From positions 111,186,028 through 111,250,027 of the forward strand of contig NC_079136.1 in the NCBI RefSeq assembly GCF_945859705.1: DNA of 64,000 nucleotides, written 5' to 3'. This DNA is from Episyrphus balteatus (taxonomy: Eukaryota; Arthropoda; Insecta; Diptera; Syrphidae). Both the position numbers and the translations under genes were made by a program. Shown in pieces: positions 49,471-61,791 of the stretch. Position 1 is the first letter of the stretch; every line of letters starts with the position of its first letter. The notes beneath the pieces were generated by a model that was given only the letters and a program-made list of their open reading frames with translations, had not been told where the DNA came from and ran no database searches.

Positions 49471-49892
49471 TATATTAAAAGAGTTCTTCGAAAATGAAAT
49501 ACTTTTTAATTTTTTTCATAAACTGTAATATATATGGCCAGAAAATTTTTAAAAATAAATGCATTTTATATTACGATTTAAAAAGGACACGTTAAAATTT
49601 TTTTAATAATTTTTTTTTTTTTCAAAAATCTGAGATTAATTACTCTTTTTTCCAAAAACCATTTCCTCAATTCATTTAATTTTAATTTAACAAATATGAA
49701 CAAGCTTCTAGCTTTTTAAAAATGTATATAAATATTGTAGGTGTTGCCGTTGTGTTCAAATATTTTTTTGGTTTTTGAAGTCAATTTGTGAGAAAATTGT
49801 ATTCATTGCCTAAACGATGGAAGATTGTTAATTAATTAGAGACGTTTGAAAAAAAAAGATCATCAAAATCAGAGCTGTTCGGCCGGGTTCCC

Positions 49893-52860
49893 TAATATTG
49901 CAATTTTTTGAGCTTTAGTTACTCCACTATATTAGTCTCTAAAATAGTAGTTTTCAAGCTCAAAATTTTGATTCTCTTTTAATTGCTTATTTTCCTATTA
50001 TTTTTGTTTATGAATTCTAATAAAGGAAGGTATAAAACCACTATATTGTAAGTATTACCATTTTTTTCATTTTATATTAATTTTTGTCCATCCACCTAAA
50101 TATTGTAAAATACAACCCCCTCTCATATAATATTTTTCTCGTTTTTAAATAACGTAAACGGTTTAGCATTTTTTACTTTATTCAAAAATCATATTAATGT
50201 AAATAAATAATGTTTATTGTTTGAACATATTGAAAGGGATTGCTCTTTTAAAAGTTCTGTATCTTTGGTTTGAAAAATTGTATAAATATTATCAAAATTC
50301 TTACATAAATATTAAAAGAAAAATTATTGAAGTCGTCTTGTGTGGATAATAAGCATAGTAAATATATTTTCTTTTATTAATTTTGCTATTTTAAAATGAT
50401 TGCAACCATTCCGCTCCATACACTTTCTTCAAAACTCTCTCCCTGAAAACAGTGGTGCTAGTCCTGCTCACAACCAGATTCCAACCCATATGAGGTCTTT
50501 TCAGATATAAGGGTTGACCTCATCTTTAACCAGTCTTCCTATTATACCTACATAATAAGTATTCTTTGTCATAACTTATGGTTATCCTTAATACTTTTGC
50601 TGCGTTTGGTCCCACTGCCCTATTAAAACGCAGTCACATCTTTCAGCTGATTCTCTGGGGTTTAAGTGTCTTTTATACACAGATATATGAAAATATAACA
50701 AGAACAAGAATAGTAAAAATAATAAAAAAAAAAAATAAAATTGAAATAAAATTTGCGGCACACACCGCAAGACCAAGCCCGACAAAACATATACAAACCC
50801 TCAGTCTCAGATAATATAGAAAGTACACCAGAAACCAGAGCATCAGAGCTGTTGCTGGTCCTGTACATTTATACATTGTACTATAGTACCAGCATCAGAA
50901 CCAGGAGCTTGTTGCTGCTGCGTTTCTGCGGCACAAGTAATCCAAAAATAATAACAGTAGAAACAGTAAAAAGTGAGAGAGAAAGAGAAATAAGTCCTGG
51001 GCCTCATCTGTTTTATAACCATTGGGGGATATAAAGGGATCAAATTCTCATTTGATATTCGTTGCCTCTGTTCTTCGGCGTTTTCGTTACCGTCGTTGTG
51101 TCGTTGTCCTTGTCGTCCTTGGTTAGCTCATGTGTATCGTGTGAAGCTAGAGCAGGAGCTGATAGAGGCCATTGCCTTCCAGCAACAGTGACGGTAGCTG
51201 TTCTTGTACATATCCTGAATGGGTACATTTAGGCTCTTAAGAGCGGTAATGTCACTGCTGTGCGGTTTTGGTTTCGATGATTTTTTTTTTCTTCTTCCCT
51301 TTTTTTTTGTTCATCTTTAAATGTTCAGCTGGAGGTAGAATATGGTTTGGGGTATTATGGGGTTCGTCGTCGTCATCGTCGTCGTTTTGCCACTCTGCGG
51401 GTGCGAATTGAAATGGTTACAAATAGGCGAACATTTCCACTCGATGGCATCTCTGGAATGGGACAGAAAGTCGTCTGACAAAGATAATGATTCTGATGTT
51501 TTTCAACGGTTATGGCAAAGAACACAGCGTATAACACAGATCTAGAGGAAGGCGAACTCAATGAGATTGAGAGGGTATTAAGTCCTTCCTTTTGGTATTT
51601 GTGTATATTACGGAGAGTTCTTTCATTTGTTTGTTTTGTTTCGTTTCGTTCTTCATTCTTTTTTTCGTATCTATCAGACTGTAATTTTAATATAAGAACC
51701 CCCGCTTCAATTAACATTACATCATGGGGATCCAACCCGAACCAGTGTTTCGATGTAGGTAAGATAGGTAAGTATATCTATGCGAACAAATATCTCGTTG
51801 GATCCTTTTCTGCTGCAGCGTGTTTACACTGAGGCGTATGTTCTTAGAGATGAAATAATTGAATTGGATACCAGTGGCTTAGGAAGTAGGATTAGACAAC
51901 AATGCAAACACACCTTGTCCCCTATTAAGAGTTTGAAAGTTGAAAATTAGGGCAAGGGATGTGTATTTTTTTTTAATATAACTGACAACTAGGGTGGAAG
52001 AAATGACAAAACTTCACGAAATTGGTTTATAAACATACGTACTTAGGTATTTTTTTTTTTTTAGATCTTAGATAATAGCAAGAGAATTTTTTTTTTTAAT
52101 TTCCGTCATAGATATCTAGAGGATTGGACATTCAGAGACTAAGGTAGTAAATAGGTAGCATTTACATAATAGCCTTTAAACATGAAACCTTGGAATATAC
52201 CTCACCAAACAGTTATTTTTATTAAAGAAGTTCTAATGATAAACTTTTAGATAGACTTTTGAATATGAAGATTTGTGGCCAATGCTTTCCGAAGAGTCTT
52301 GTAAAAATTGATCTGAATCCTTTTGTATGTACAATATATACGTACTATGTATGTATGTATATAAATGGTATATACCTACCTATACAAATCTTTCCACTAC
52401 TACATTAATCGCAAGAGATTGCCAGGTCTGCCAGGTCTTTAATCGCGTCTCGAATTACCTCTTAAGAAGTCCTTAATCAGTAGTTTCATAGACCACCACA
52501 TTAAAACTCCTGTTTTGATGATAAATGCCCCGGCAACAATTTGCAGCTAAATAGAAAGCTTACAAAGCGGCGCGGCGCTGCAGAGAAGGACCAGAGGCCA
52601 GAGCTGCCAATGACCTCTACTAGGGAAAAAGAACGAAGGAACATTGGTTTCTCAGCAGAAAAGAAGGGCAATACGAGAATGAGGTTCCGAGTTTTACAAA
52701 AAGGCAAAGAGGATATCTCAAGGTTACAAACTTTGAACTAGAGCCTCTTCATACGAATTAAGAATATAAAACGTGCCCTAAAGATGTCATAACCAGAGTC
52801 TGTATAATTTATAAAATAAATATATAAATTAAAAACTTTGAATATATTGTGGAACAATAG
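49893..52860. other. Intergenic DNA, no gene recognised
   Basis: The left part (to about 50400) is AT-rich. From 50400 to 52760 GC rises, with GTCGTC-like triplet runs near 51370, but the open frames overlap on both strands, are short and lack motifs or consistent splice joins. A small promoter or enhancer region cannot be excluded. Confidence 0.4.
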
Positions 52861-52869
52861 TGTTTTGTT

Positions 52870-53040
52870 TTATGTTTTAATTAGCGGAGAGTTATCGACT
52901 CCAACGCACAGGACTGGCGGGCGTAGTAACGGAAGACCTCATTTTAGTGGCCCTGGCTGGTGGAAGCGGACTTCAGTCAACTTCGCATGCGGAACTGGAA
53001 ACTAGCTGGAGACGCTTTCATCGTTAATAAAATTGTTGGA
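52870..53040 (+). pseudogene. Non-LTR retrotransposon C-terminal relic
   Basis: In two frames it shows GGRSNGRPHFSGPGWWKR and VEADFSQLRMRNWKLAGD. This resembles the RGRP..RW...V..DL..L...NW tail common at the end of non-LTR ORF2 proteins. It is short and frameshifted. Confidence 0.45.
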
Positions 53041-53127
53041 ATTACCAAGATTAGTTCAGAAAGGTCTAAAAGTTCTTTTCGTGTACTGAAAAAGAAATCA
53101 CTTCACACTATTTTATATTTATTGTTA

Positions 53128-53277
53128 AGCCTGGTACGCTGTTCGCGTTAAATTTTAGCCGAGATAAAATTCCCATATAAGTTATCGATAATTTGTATGG
53201 GATAGATTTTAGCTCGGCTAAAATTTTTCGATAATTTGTATGGGAGATAAAATTTAGCCCGAGCTGCGTACCAGGCC
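53128..53277. mobile_element. Tourist-like MITE, 150 bp
   Basis: Ends are AGCCTGGTACGC and GCGTACCAGGCC, with TTA on both sides (53125-53127 and 53278-53280). The inside is made of inverted AAATTTTAGCC/GGCTAAAATTT blocks. Confidence 0.8.
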
Positions 53278-53699
53278 TTACTTTTGAAAAATGTTTGGAT
53301 AGATTTTACTTAGCATGTAGCTTTTCTAGATGCTTATATGGCAAACCAAAAATTAATGTTTTTACACTTGAACAAATATTTGTATGTTGTGGTTTTTAAG
53401 GTGAAATGAATCAAATCAACTTAAGCTTCTTAACAGGAATGTTATATGGACGACATTCAATCAAGTAGAAATTCTTAGTCAAATAAATAACATTTGAAGC
53501 GCAATGCAAACACCAGTCGATTTAATTGTTCTTAATTATAATTTAAAAAAAAAGGTCACTGTGGTGTATGCGTACTTTTTTTGTGTGGTGAATAAAAACT
53601 AATTCTTTATAATTTTTAAACTAAACGTAGGATAGCGAAAATATAAGTTGGGCTATCCTGGACTTACCTTGAGCAAACAAACCACGGTTTTTAACTTAA

Positions 53700-54410
53700 A
53701 AGTTTATAACACCTTGTGACACGAAATCGAGTGTTATTTTCATCCGCGTATAAAACAAAGGAGAAACATTATTTTCTTTTGGAGTTTGTTTAGTTTGTTT
53801 AAGTATATCAAAAGGTTACACAATAGGCTAATGTGAAAATGTTTAATGATGTGAAATTTTGTAAATGGCGGCGTAGTTCAGGATCATAGTTAAATCCTGT
53901 GCTCCCATCGGGCGACCAACTAACTCCTACAGTTTTTAACCGATTGGGCTGAAATTATGTGTGGAGCTTAACAATACTATTTTTACAATACTAGTGAAGT
54001 ACGTAGGATTTTTTTTTAATATTAAAATTTAACGATTTTATGGTCTTTTTTACACCGAATTTCGTTTTTGGAATAAAATATTTTTTTTTCAAAATACTGC
54101 CATTTCTTTAAAAATCAATATTTCAAAAAAAAACTACGTACTTCACTAGAAAATAGTAACGTTAAGCTCCACACCGGTTAAGACTGTAGGAGTTAGTTGG
54201 TCGCCCGATGGGAGCACAGGATTTTACTATGATCCTGAACTACGCCGCCATTTAAAAAATTTCACATCATTAAAAATTTTCACATTAGCCTATTCTGTTA
54301 CCTATTGATATACTTAAAACTAAACAAACTCCAATAGAAAATAATGTTTCTGCTTTGTATTATACACTGATGAAAATGGTGAAACGATTTCGTGTCTGAA
54401 AAGTGTAATT
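53700..54410. mobile_element. Foldback repeat, about 0.7 kb
   Basis: The left arm (GACACGAAATCG at 53718, GGCGGCGTAGTTCAGGATCA at 53870, CCCATCGGGCGACCAACTAA at 53906) is inverted in the right arm (about 54125-54405), with the centre near 54065. Around it lie three direct copies of a GCTATCCTGG(A/G)CT..C..TG.GCAAA block near 53651, 54517 and 54690, so the unit has a compound history. Confidence 0.75.
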
Positions 54411-55417
54411 ATCCCTAAAGATTTTTTCACAGGAAAAAAAATCACAATTGTTTCGGTTTCTGATATGAAAAAAAATGTTTTGCCGTATCTATTGAAAAAA
54501 TAATGGAATAAAAAGTTGCGCTATCCTGGGCTAACGTTGGGCAAATGAACCACAGTGAAAACCAACAATTTTTACACTGAAAAAACAAATATTTTTTGTG
54601 ATTTTTGAGGTGAAAAAAAAAAAAATAACTCCGTTATAATTTTAGAACTAAGGGTGGGCTAGCAAAAAAAAATCTTGAGCTATCTTGGGCAATCGAACCA
54701 GGCAGGTTTGAAAAAAAAATAGCATTTGGAGGTGCCAACTTCATACAAGTCCCGTTTTTCCATGAAAACAATATTTTTGAGGTTATGTCACTATATTTTT
54801 ATTTTTACTTTTTTTCTTTAATTTCCTCAGTCCCTATGATAGGTACACAATATTTCCTTATCATAAAAGTTGTAGAACATCAAATTTCCAATAGTTTGCT
54901 ATACTTTTGAAGATTACGCGATTTCAAACCAAAGCTGCAGAACTTAAGAGCAGCCCACCTCAATGAAGAGTAACATTTAGAAGTCTTAATGAGATATCTG
55001 ATTTCAATACGAAGTCTGAACTGAATAAATTGGAGTTGATCCAATAATTAAAACTTGAAAATTAAAATATATATAACATATCGATATGGACCACCATTAG
55101 CTCCAAAATAAAGTTATGAATTATGGACAACATATTATAATTTTATTTTTCCGAAACTAAAAACGAATAAAATATAACTTTTTTGTGTTAATAAAATCAA
55201 AAATTGTTCAAGGAAACATCAACATTGATGAAAATTTACTTAAATAACTTTTTTTGGAGTTTAGTTTTTAACAACTGTCAAGCAACTGATTAAAATCTGA
55301 ATTAAATAATTTTGTTTTCTTAACCTCTTATTAACAACGTACAAGAACATACAAGTACATTGATGTGATTAATATTTTATTCACAACTTGTAGTGGGGTA
55401 ACTTAAGCAAATTATTA

Positions 55418-55540
55418 GGGAACCCGGCCGTGCATCTTAGATTTTGATGATCTTATTTTTCAAAAATCGGATTTTAAAATACTTTAACCTCTATTAATAG
55501 GTTAAATATTCCGATTTTTTGAGCGTCAAACGAAGAACAA
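55418..55540. mobile_element. G-family element end, partial copy
   Basis: GGGAACCCGGCCGTGCATC, then GATTTTGATGATCTTATTTT and an inner ACCTCTATTAATAGGTTAAA, match the terminal part of element G at 39623 and the copy at 8980-9168. Confidence 0.65.
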
Positions 55541-56003
55541 TCACTTTTGGTCTATAGTTTACCATGCACAATGTAGTTTTAACATTTATCAACTCTAGTG
55601 AAATTTTTCATTGAAGTTACCAAAGATGGTATTTGAGGATTTGCAAAGACAAAAAAAAGTAATTTTTTCACTTCGAAAATACAAACTTGAATAAAAAAAA
55701 AACTGCAACTTAAATTTTTATAACCAATGTATATATTTTTTCCAACAATATGAACAAAGTATCAACATATTTTTGTTTTGAGTTAAAGTACAAATTTACA
55801 AAATAATAATTAAAAAGATAAATTATAAAAAACAACACAAAATAATAAAAATCAATGACGAGAAGTTCACATCACTATCAATAATAAAAGCTCGCGATTT
55901 CTGAAAGAAAAAAGAATAAAATTTAAAAATCTTTCTTATAAGATTTTCCGAAAAAAAACTTAAAATGTCTGTTTACAAGAAGCTATAATCGGCCCGGATA
56001 AGT

Positions 56004-59000
56004 TTAGTTTTTATTTTGAAGAGTCTCCTTGAGAAATTGCATTTTGTTTATTATATTTTCACGAATTCCATTCGTCAGGCATTGAAATGGTTTTCTATAC
56101 ACGGGAATGGTCTTCTCACATATTGCATAGGGGCTGTATCGGTCATCAATAACTTTTAAAACAACTACTTGAGTTGATGAATCGAAAAGCTGTCTAAGAA
56201 CTTTGTGCAATGAACTAGTTTTACGTTGATTTCTCAAGGTTCTCCGCTTATACTCAAAGTGATCAATTTCTCTTAAAATTCTATGAACATCAGACCATAT
56301 TTCTGGCGGAAAAGTAAATAGCAGCTTAGCTGATTCATCACAGACAGTCATATATTGTTTATGGACGCTAAATCTAACGTCAATTGACATCGCTTTTGGG
56401 CTCTTCCATTGGAGATTCACTTGCCAGACTTTCCGAGCCGTAACTCCTTCAGACACAGTTAATGGTATATATTTGATTATCTTACATGTGGTTGCAGGTG
56501 ATGATGGAATTAATTCAGGAAGTTTTTCTATTTGCAATTCTGGTATCTCAGGATGTTTTGGATTATAAATTTTATCCACTTTTCTAAGTAAATCGGAATT
56601 TTCCAATAAAGTACAGTCAGCACCTAGCATTTGAGATGCAGTTTCTGTGACCATTGGTTGAGATGCATCTTCGATATTAAAATCACATTCTTCGACAGTC
56701 ATAAGACTAGGCGTTTTGCTTTTCGATTGTTTTTTGCATGCTCCTATGGGAAGAGATGAAAAGGCATGTGTTTTTTGTGGCACAAAATCGGGTAACTTCA
56801 GGGATTTCTTAGGTGTTGTCTTATTTTTCATGTTCGAAGGTTGAAATATTTTCGTTTTTGATTGTTTTAATCCCAATTGTGTCGAACTTTTCTTAGGAAT
56901 GTTTTGGTGCTCGGGATCTTTTTGAATACACACTTCTCCTTGTGACGTCTTCATATTTTTGTTACTGAGCCGAGTTCGAGAATTGGTTAAGCTTTTAACC
57001 TCATGACGTAAAGCATGAATTGAATGTTCTAGAAATACTGGTGTTTGCTCGGGTTTAATTTCAATTTTCAGCATAAGTGCATTTGGATTCTTTTCTATTG
57101 ATTCTGATGTTGGGACATTTAAAGGAATGGTTTTTATAAGACGTTTTTCAATCAGTAAAGGCACTTCGACTAACTCTTCAGAGCTGGCTTCTAAATTTTG
57201 AAGGAATTTAATGGGAATAAATCCTGGTAGAACAAAAGTTTCAACTTTTCTTGACATTGTGCACTCAAAATTTTTTGTAGAATTTAAACGATTGGGTATG
57301 GTTTCTACAGGTTCATCTTGGACCAATCGCTTTAAAGTGGGGGATGTTGGTAGAACTCCTTTATCAGAACATTCGGATGGCTGAGAAAAACTGATATGCA
57401 TTTCTGAATGTTTTTGTGGTTGTTTCTCAGACATGGCTCTTCGGCGTTTGTTTGTATTTACCCATTTGTTACGATTCGGGGCTTCTTGTTGATGGTTTGA
57501 ATTTTGAGTAAAACTGGATTTACATCTTTCAAGAGGACTACAACCTTCAGTTTGTTCTGGTACGTGTTCGGTTATCAATTGAGTATTTAGATGCTCCTCA
57601 TTATTTTTCTCATTTTCAACCATGTTCAAACAAATCGTAGTATTTTCGTCAGCACCCAGCGATTGCAAGTTTGTTGAGGATTGAAGATTTTCCTTGTTTT
57701 GCGACGTTTGAGAGTTTAGTGTACCACTATCACAGGATTCAGAACCTGTAATTTCAATTAACTCAACAATATTACTATTATTTGAGAAATTCTTATCATG
57801 ATTCGAATTGTTCACGTTTTGGAAACGTTCTGCAGAAATGATTTTCACGGAATCTTTTGACATTGGTGAAGTGGGTTCTTTTAAGTTAGCACCTTCTTTT
57901 ATTTCTGAAGTTATAATACTTGGTGACTTATTTTTGACTTCGACTCTGTTCAAAATACGTTTTGTTCCTTCTGTACATGTTATCTCTGACAGTTCTGTAT
58001 TCTTTGAAATTTTTGTTGAAGTGTTTTCACTGTTTAAAGGCATATTTACTGGTAAAACACATTCTGAACCCTCATTCAAATTTTTCACACTTTGTTCAAT
58101 ATTTTGGACGGTCAAAGTTTGCGATTCTTCTACAATATTAGTTAGGGGAGACGAAAGTTCTTTAAATTTTGTAGAATGACTGAATTTTTCTTCTTTTTTT
58201 TCGTCTTCATTATCATCGGAGGATGTATAGAAAGAAAAATCAATAAATTCAACCGAAGAATTATGTGTTTCATCGTTGTTTTCTGTTTCGCTTAAAGCTT
58301 GGGGCTCTAATTGAGTGCTTGTAATAATAGGTGTCGAATTTTGTCCCATCGCTTTTCCAAAAGATTCTGTTTCGCTTAAAGCTTGGCGTTCTAATTGAGT
58401 GCTTGTAATAATAGGTGTCGAATGTGGTCCGTTAGCTTTTCTAAAAGAGTAGCTCTCATTTTCGGATGTAATTTTAATTTTACTAGAAGATTGAGATGGT
58501 TCTGAGCAAATTTCAAGAGATTCTTTAAACCCATGTACATGATTTTTATTTTGTAAATTTTCATCAACATCCTTTAATGATTTTGTATGTTGATTATTAG
58601 TTGGAGAAGGGACTACAAAACTTTCAGAAGATTCTCTAGGTCCAGTGCATTGAATTGTTTCTGTTAATTTTTTGTCAATTAATGGACAAACTGTTTGACT
58701 TTCATAATTGCCTTTTAAAGCTGTTGGTGATAAAATTGTTTCGTCAGTGTTCTTGGAAACGCCAGGAACAATTAACTTAGAAATCTCTGGTGAGACACCT
58801 TTGCCGGAATTATTAGCTGGCGAGTCTTTGTCAATATCCGTTTTCTTGCTAAAAGGTGAACGAGGTCTAGTTTTAACTTGTTTTAATGGACTTTTTGTAA
58901 AAGCACTCTCGTCAACACAATCAGAATTGTTAATTACAGAATTATGGTCTTCTGATGTGAGAATTGGCAATGTTAAATGTTCGTTCTCATTAATTTCTGT

Positions 59001-59251
59001 CTCACTGTTACTGTTTGAGTCTTTTTCTTCAGGACCCTCAGCTTTTTTATTTGATATGCTTTTGGAACAATTAGTCAAACAAAGATCTTCTCTATTATGT
59101 TTCGAAACAACTTCCGGGTGGTTTTTATTGGTAGATACCCCAACTCGAACGACATCCTCTGCAGTTCCATCATTTTGGTCTGTGCTGTCTTCTAGAAGTA
59201 TAACATCAATAGATTTTTTAGATGAAACTACAGCTATATTTTCTAACCGTT
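56004..59251 (-). CDS. Large disordered nuclear-type protein, terminal exon
   Basis: This last exon codes for 1081 residues and TAA, joined to the exon above by a 57-bp intron in phase 1 (TTCGCAG then AA|CGG). The first 850 residues or so are Ser, Glu, Asn and Thr rich and look disordered. They include a duplicated 28-residue segment with HSTPIITSTQLERQ and NSTPIITSTQLEPQ near 58290-58450, many STQ/SQ words, SP sites such as LSPTAL, PTSPTLKRL and PSPTNN, and a basic KRRRAMSEKQ. The last 180 residues, from about KIIKYIPLTV, have regular hydrophobic spacing and aromatic residues (VWQVNLQW, LLFTFPPEIW, IDHFEYKRR, VVVLKVIDD) and look folded. I do not recognise that domain. Methionine and the first 9 codons of the open frame above 59251 are intronic. 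Confidence 0.85.
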
Positions 59252-59308
59252 CTGCGAAAAAAAAATGTTTAGCACCCAATTGATTAATTTATCAATTCAA
59301 TCTTTTAC
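59252..59308 (-). other. 57-bp intron
   Basis: Minus-strand GTAAAA donor (from 59308) and CGCAG acceptor (to 59252). Removing it keeps the frame (S-E-R-L) in phase 1. The size is typical of short fly introns. Confidence 0.85.
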
Positions 59309-60295
59309 CTGACTTTACTTTTGAAATTTCCAGGCCTCGCTTTTTTTGTACTCCAATGACACCCTCCTGTTGTTCTTCGCACGAAATTGGGTTTTTGTTA
59401 GAATTTAAACATTTTTTAGACTTTCTTTTATCTTTTGTGTTTGTTCGGGATGATTCTAAATTCACAGAACTTTCATTACTTTCATTGAAACTCTCACTTA
59501 CACAGACAACCATAGATATTCCTGATTCTTGAGTGTTAGGTGTTTCACCTTCTATTCGTTTGTTTTCTGTTGGCTGATTCGAAATTTTAGTCACTTCTTC
59601 CATATTTTCTCCAATTGGGCCTTCTTTCAATGGTAAAACAACCTGCAAGTTTCTCGTCTGTCCTTGGTTCGTTGATGATGGTTGTGTAAGCTCAATGTCC
59701 GATGGAATATTCTGTGGCGCCATCGAAACATAGCTCATTTCTGAGATTGCTTGGGATGGTTGTTGATTATTTTTAAGCTTTGATAATTTGATGTGAAGAG
59801 ACTTTTGCTTGCCATCCGATTTTTTCTTCTTAGATTTTTTTTCTGAGCTCGGGCTTTTCTTCAAAACAAGATTTTCAAAGCAATTCAAGTTCGTGGTTTC
59901 CTTCTGTGGGGTTTTGAATATCTGACAATCAGTCAAATCTCGAGCATTATCTGTGTTTTTCAAAGTGGTCTCAGCATTGATGGTTCTGTTTAAGATATGA
60001 ATGTCTTCGTTGACTGTTTGATTTAGATTCGATTGGCTTTGTGTTAAGTCAAAATTCGAAGGCAATTGTTGGGCTTGTGGAAAGTTCTCCAAACAAATAG
60101 ATGAAGGTGTTAAATGAGACAAACTGGTATGTACAATTGTCATTGGAGGACGTTGAGTAAATGCTGAGCTACCCAAAAGCTCTTCTAATAGTTCTGGTAC
60201 TGTTTCTTCGTCATCAATAACCATCGGCCCTGATTGAGGAATTTCAATGATTTCAACATCGTTATCATATTGGCTGTAACTCTCAGAAAAGATTT
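59309..60295 (-). CDS. Large disordered nuclear-type protein, middle exon
   Basis: This 987-base exon starts after TTTTAG with two bases that complete a GAA codon and reads IFSESYSQYDNDVEIIEIP. It ends ...KVKS plus one base. It is acidic at the start (VMIDDEETVPELLEELL type) and Asn, Ser and Thr rich later, with a lysine stretch KKSKKKKSDGKQKS near 59820 that could be a nuclear localisation signal. The words VEIIEI and IVIDDEE resemble SUMO-interacting hydrophobic-acidic patches, but this is only a resemblance. The open frame from 60362 to 60296 is intron, as the phase match to the exon above shows. Confidence 0.82.
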
Positions 60296-61791
60296 CTAAA
60301 ACGAAATACAATTTTACTGTAGATTTTGGAGAGTTATAATTAAAAAAGCAAATATGTGTCATTAGTATTATGTATGATTTTGTAGGAGTCCATAACTGTT
60401 TTTTCTGAATCTTACTTGATGAAAATTAAAATTAATAGTAATCTTATTGTATTAATACGATACTATACCGCAGATAAGCAAATCTGTAGGATGAATTTTT
60501 TCAAAAAAAGCCACAACAGCAACTTGACCAAAACAACTTAAATCAATGATTTATAGGGTTAAACATAAGTAAAGGAAAATCTTTCATTTAGCATTTTAGG
60601 ACACAATGCTTAACCCTATTCAACACAAACAACCTGGCAGAACACCATTAAAATTAACTTTCTCAGAAACAAAAAATAAGATAGCATTTTTGTCGTCCAA
60701 AAGACTTCAAATAAGCGTAGAGTTTTCAGAATTTGTTGAGGGTTTTATGTGGAAGATTAGCTCTTTACTGTATCAACTTATTTCAGCATGTAATGAGAGC
60801 AATGCAGGTTTATGTATCTTCAAAATTCAAAAATTCAACCGACAAAGTTGTCAAAGTTTTACTTCTTTCTGTGTTTTTATCACTTCCCTTTCTAACCGAA
60901 TAGGTTAATTCTTTGAAAGAGTATACAATTGTTTTTATCGTATTCTTGTGTGCTGCATCACGGGGCGTGATTTCGTGGCTAAACAAGCTTTAAACGTCTA
61001 TTTAACGGTAACTGAGGCTTATTTTTTTAAGCTTGAAATTTTAACCATGGGCAAGAGATTTTGTTGAATAATTATTTATCATCTTTCCATTAATATGAAT
61101 GATGTTTTTTAATTTATAAAAATTTGGAAATACAGTAAATTATACAAATAGATCCAAAGAACTGCAATAAAACGTTTAAAACAGCGGTTTATTTTAATTT
61201 TGTTTAAAAAATCTACAAGTGCATCTTATAATATGGCCAGGGACTGTAAATGAATGAAGGCAGCGTCTGTTGGAAAAAAATCGGAATGCTCTTGAGATTC
61301 GTGAAGGTCAAAATATATTAATACTTCTTCATAAAATTCAATTGTAAGGAGAAAAGCTTTATCTACTGCAAATATCAGAGAATTGGCTACATAGGACGAA
61401 AACGGCTTTAGAGTGTTGTAATTTTATGCAGCCGTAACATGACAAGAATACTGTTGTTAAAACGAGGAACCGACTAATAGGCACAATGATCACTGTCGTG
61501 GAAGAAATATGTATGTAAGACCTTTCCATATTTTCGACTAAAAAAGATGAACAATTTTAATATTTTTCTCTTAATAAAACTAATAGGCGACTATGACTAA
61601 CCCTTTTCACGAAATTTAATTACACAAGTTACTCGTATGGTATCAGAAACTCAGCCTAAACGATTAAGTTTTTTGTCAAAATTCAATACATAATATTGTT
61701 TTATTCTTTCTCAAGAACGACAAACTTGACAAATAATACAAATATTAAAAAGGTGAAATATGAGGAGAAGCAGTTTTGACTATGTACTTAC
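60296..61791 (-). other. 1.5-kb intron
   Basis: Minus-strand donor GTAAGT from 61791 and acceptor TTTTAG ending at 60296. Phase 1 on both sides gives a GAA codon across the join. A 100-codon + strand frame at 60606-60908 inside it has no visible motif. I saw no additional exon. Confidence 0.75.

Larger units (their letters stand above)
39623..49892. mobile_element. Foldback element G, carrying nested insertions
   Basis: Ends are GGGAACCCGGCCGAACAGC and its reverse complement, flanked by TA on both sides. The arms stay inverted further in: CAATCTTCCATCGTTTA, then TTCTCACAAA(C/T)TGACTTCAA and CAACGGCAACACCTACAATA occur near 39855-39885 plus 47181-47260 and again, inverted, near 49735-49830. 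The left arm is interrupted at 39893-47180 by another transposon. The space between the arms holds element H. Partial copies of this family lie at 8980-9168 and 55418-55540. Confidence 0.75.

Noticed and set aside
47718..49472. TAGGGTA-type ends as telomeric repeat
   Set aside because: Only single words at the ends of one element, not an array.
50578..51832. Overlapping frames on both strands near 50.6-51.8 kb
   Set aside because: Several compete for the same bases, none has a domain, and no consistent splice model joins them.
57808..58179. 123-codon + frame
   Set aside because: Antisense shadow of the same large exon.
58708..59283. 191-codon + frame opposite the large minus-strand exon
   Set aside because: It is antisense to a well-supported exon with matching splice sites; composition mirrors that exon.
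59292..60362. Taking the middle exon as a separate gene starting at 60362
   Set aside because: The phase of the acceptor at 60296 matches the donor at 61791 exactly, and the frame above it is intron-like.
60606..60908. 100-codon + frame inside the 1.5-kb intron
   Set aside because: Starts with ATG but shows no motif or compositional sign of coding.
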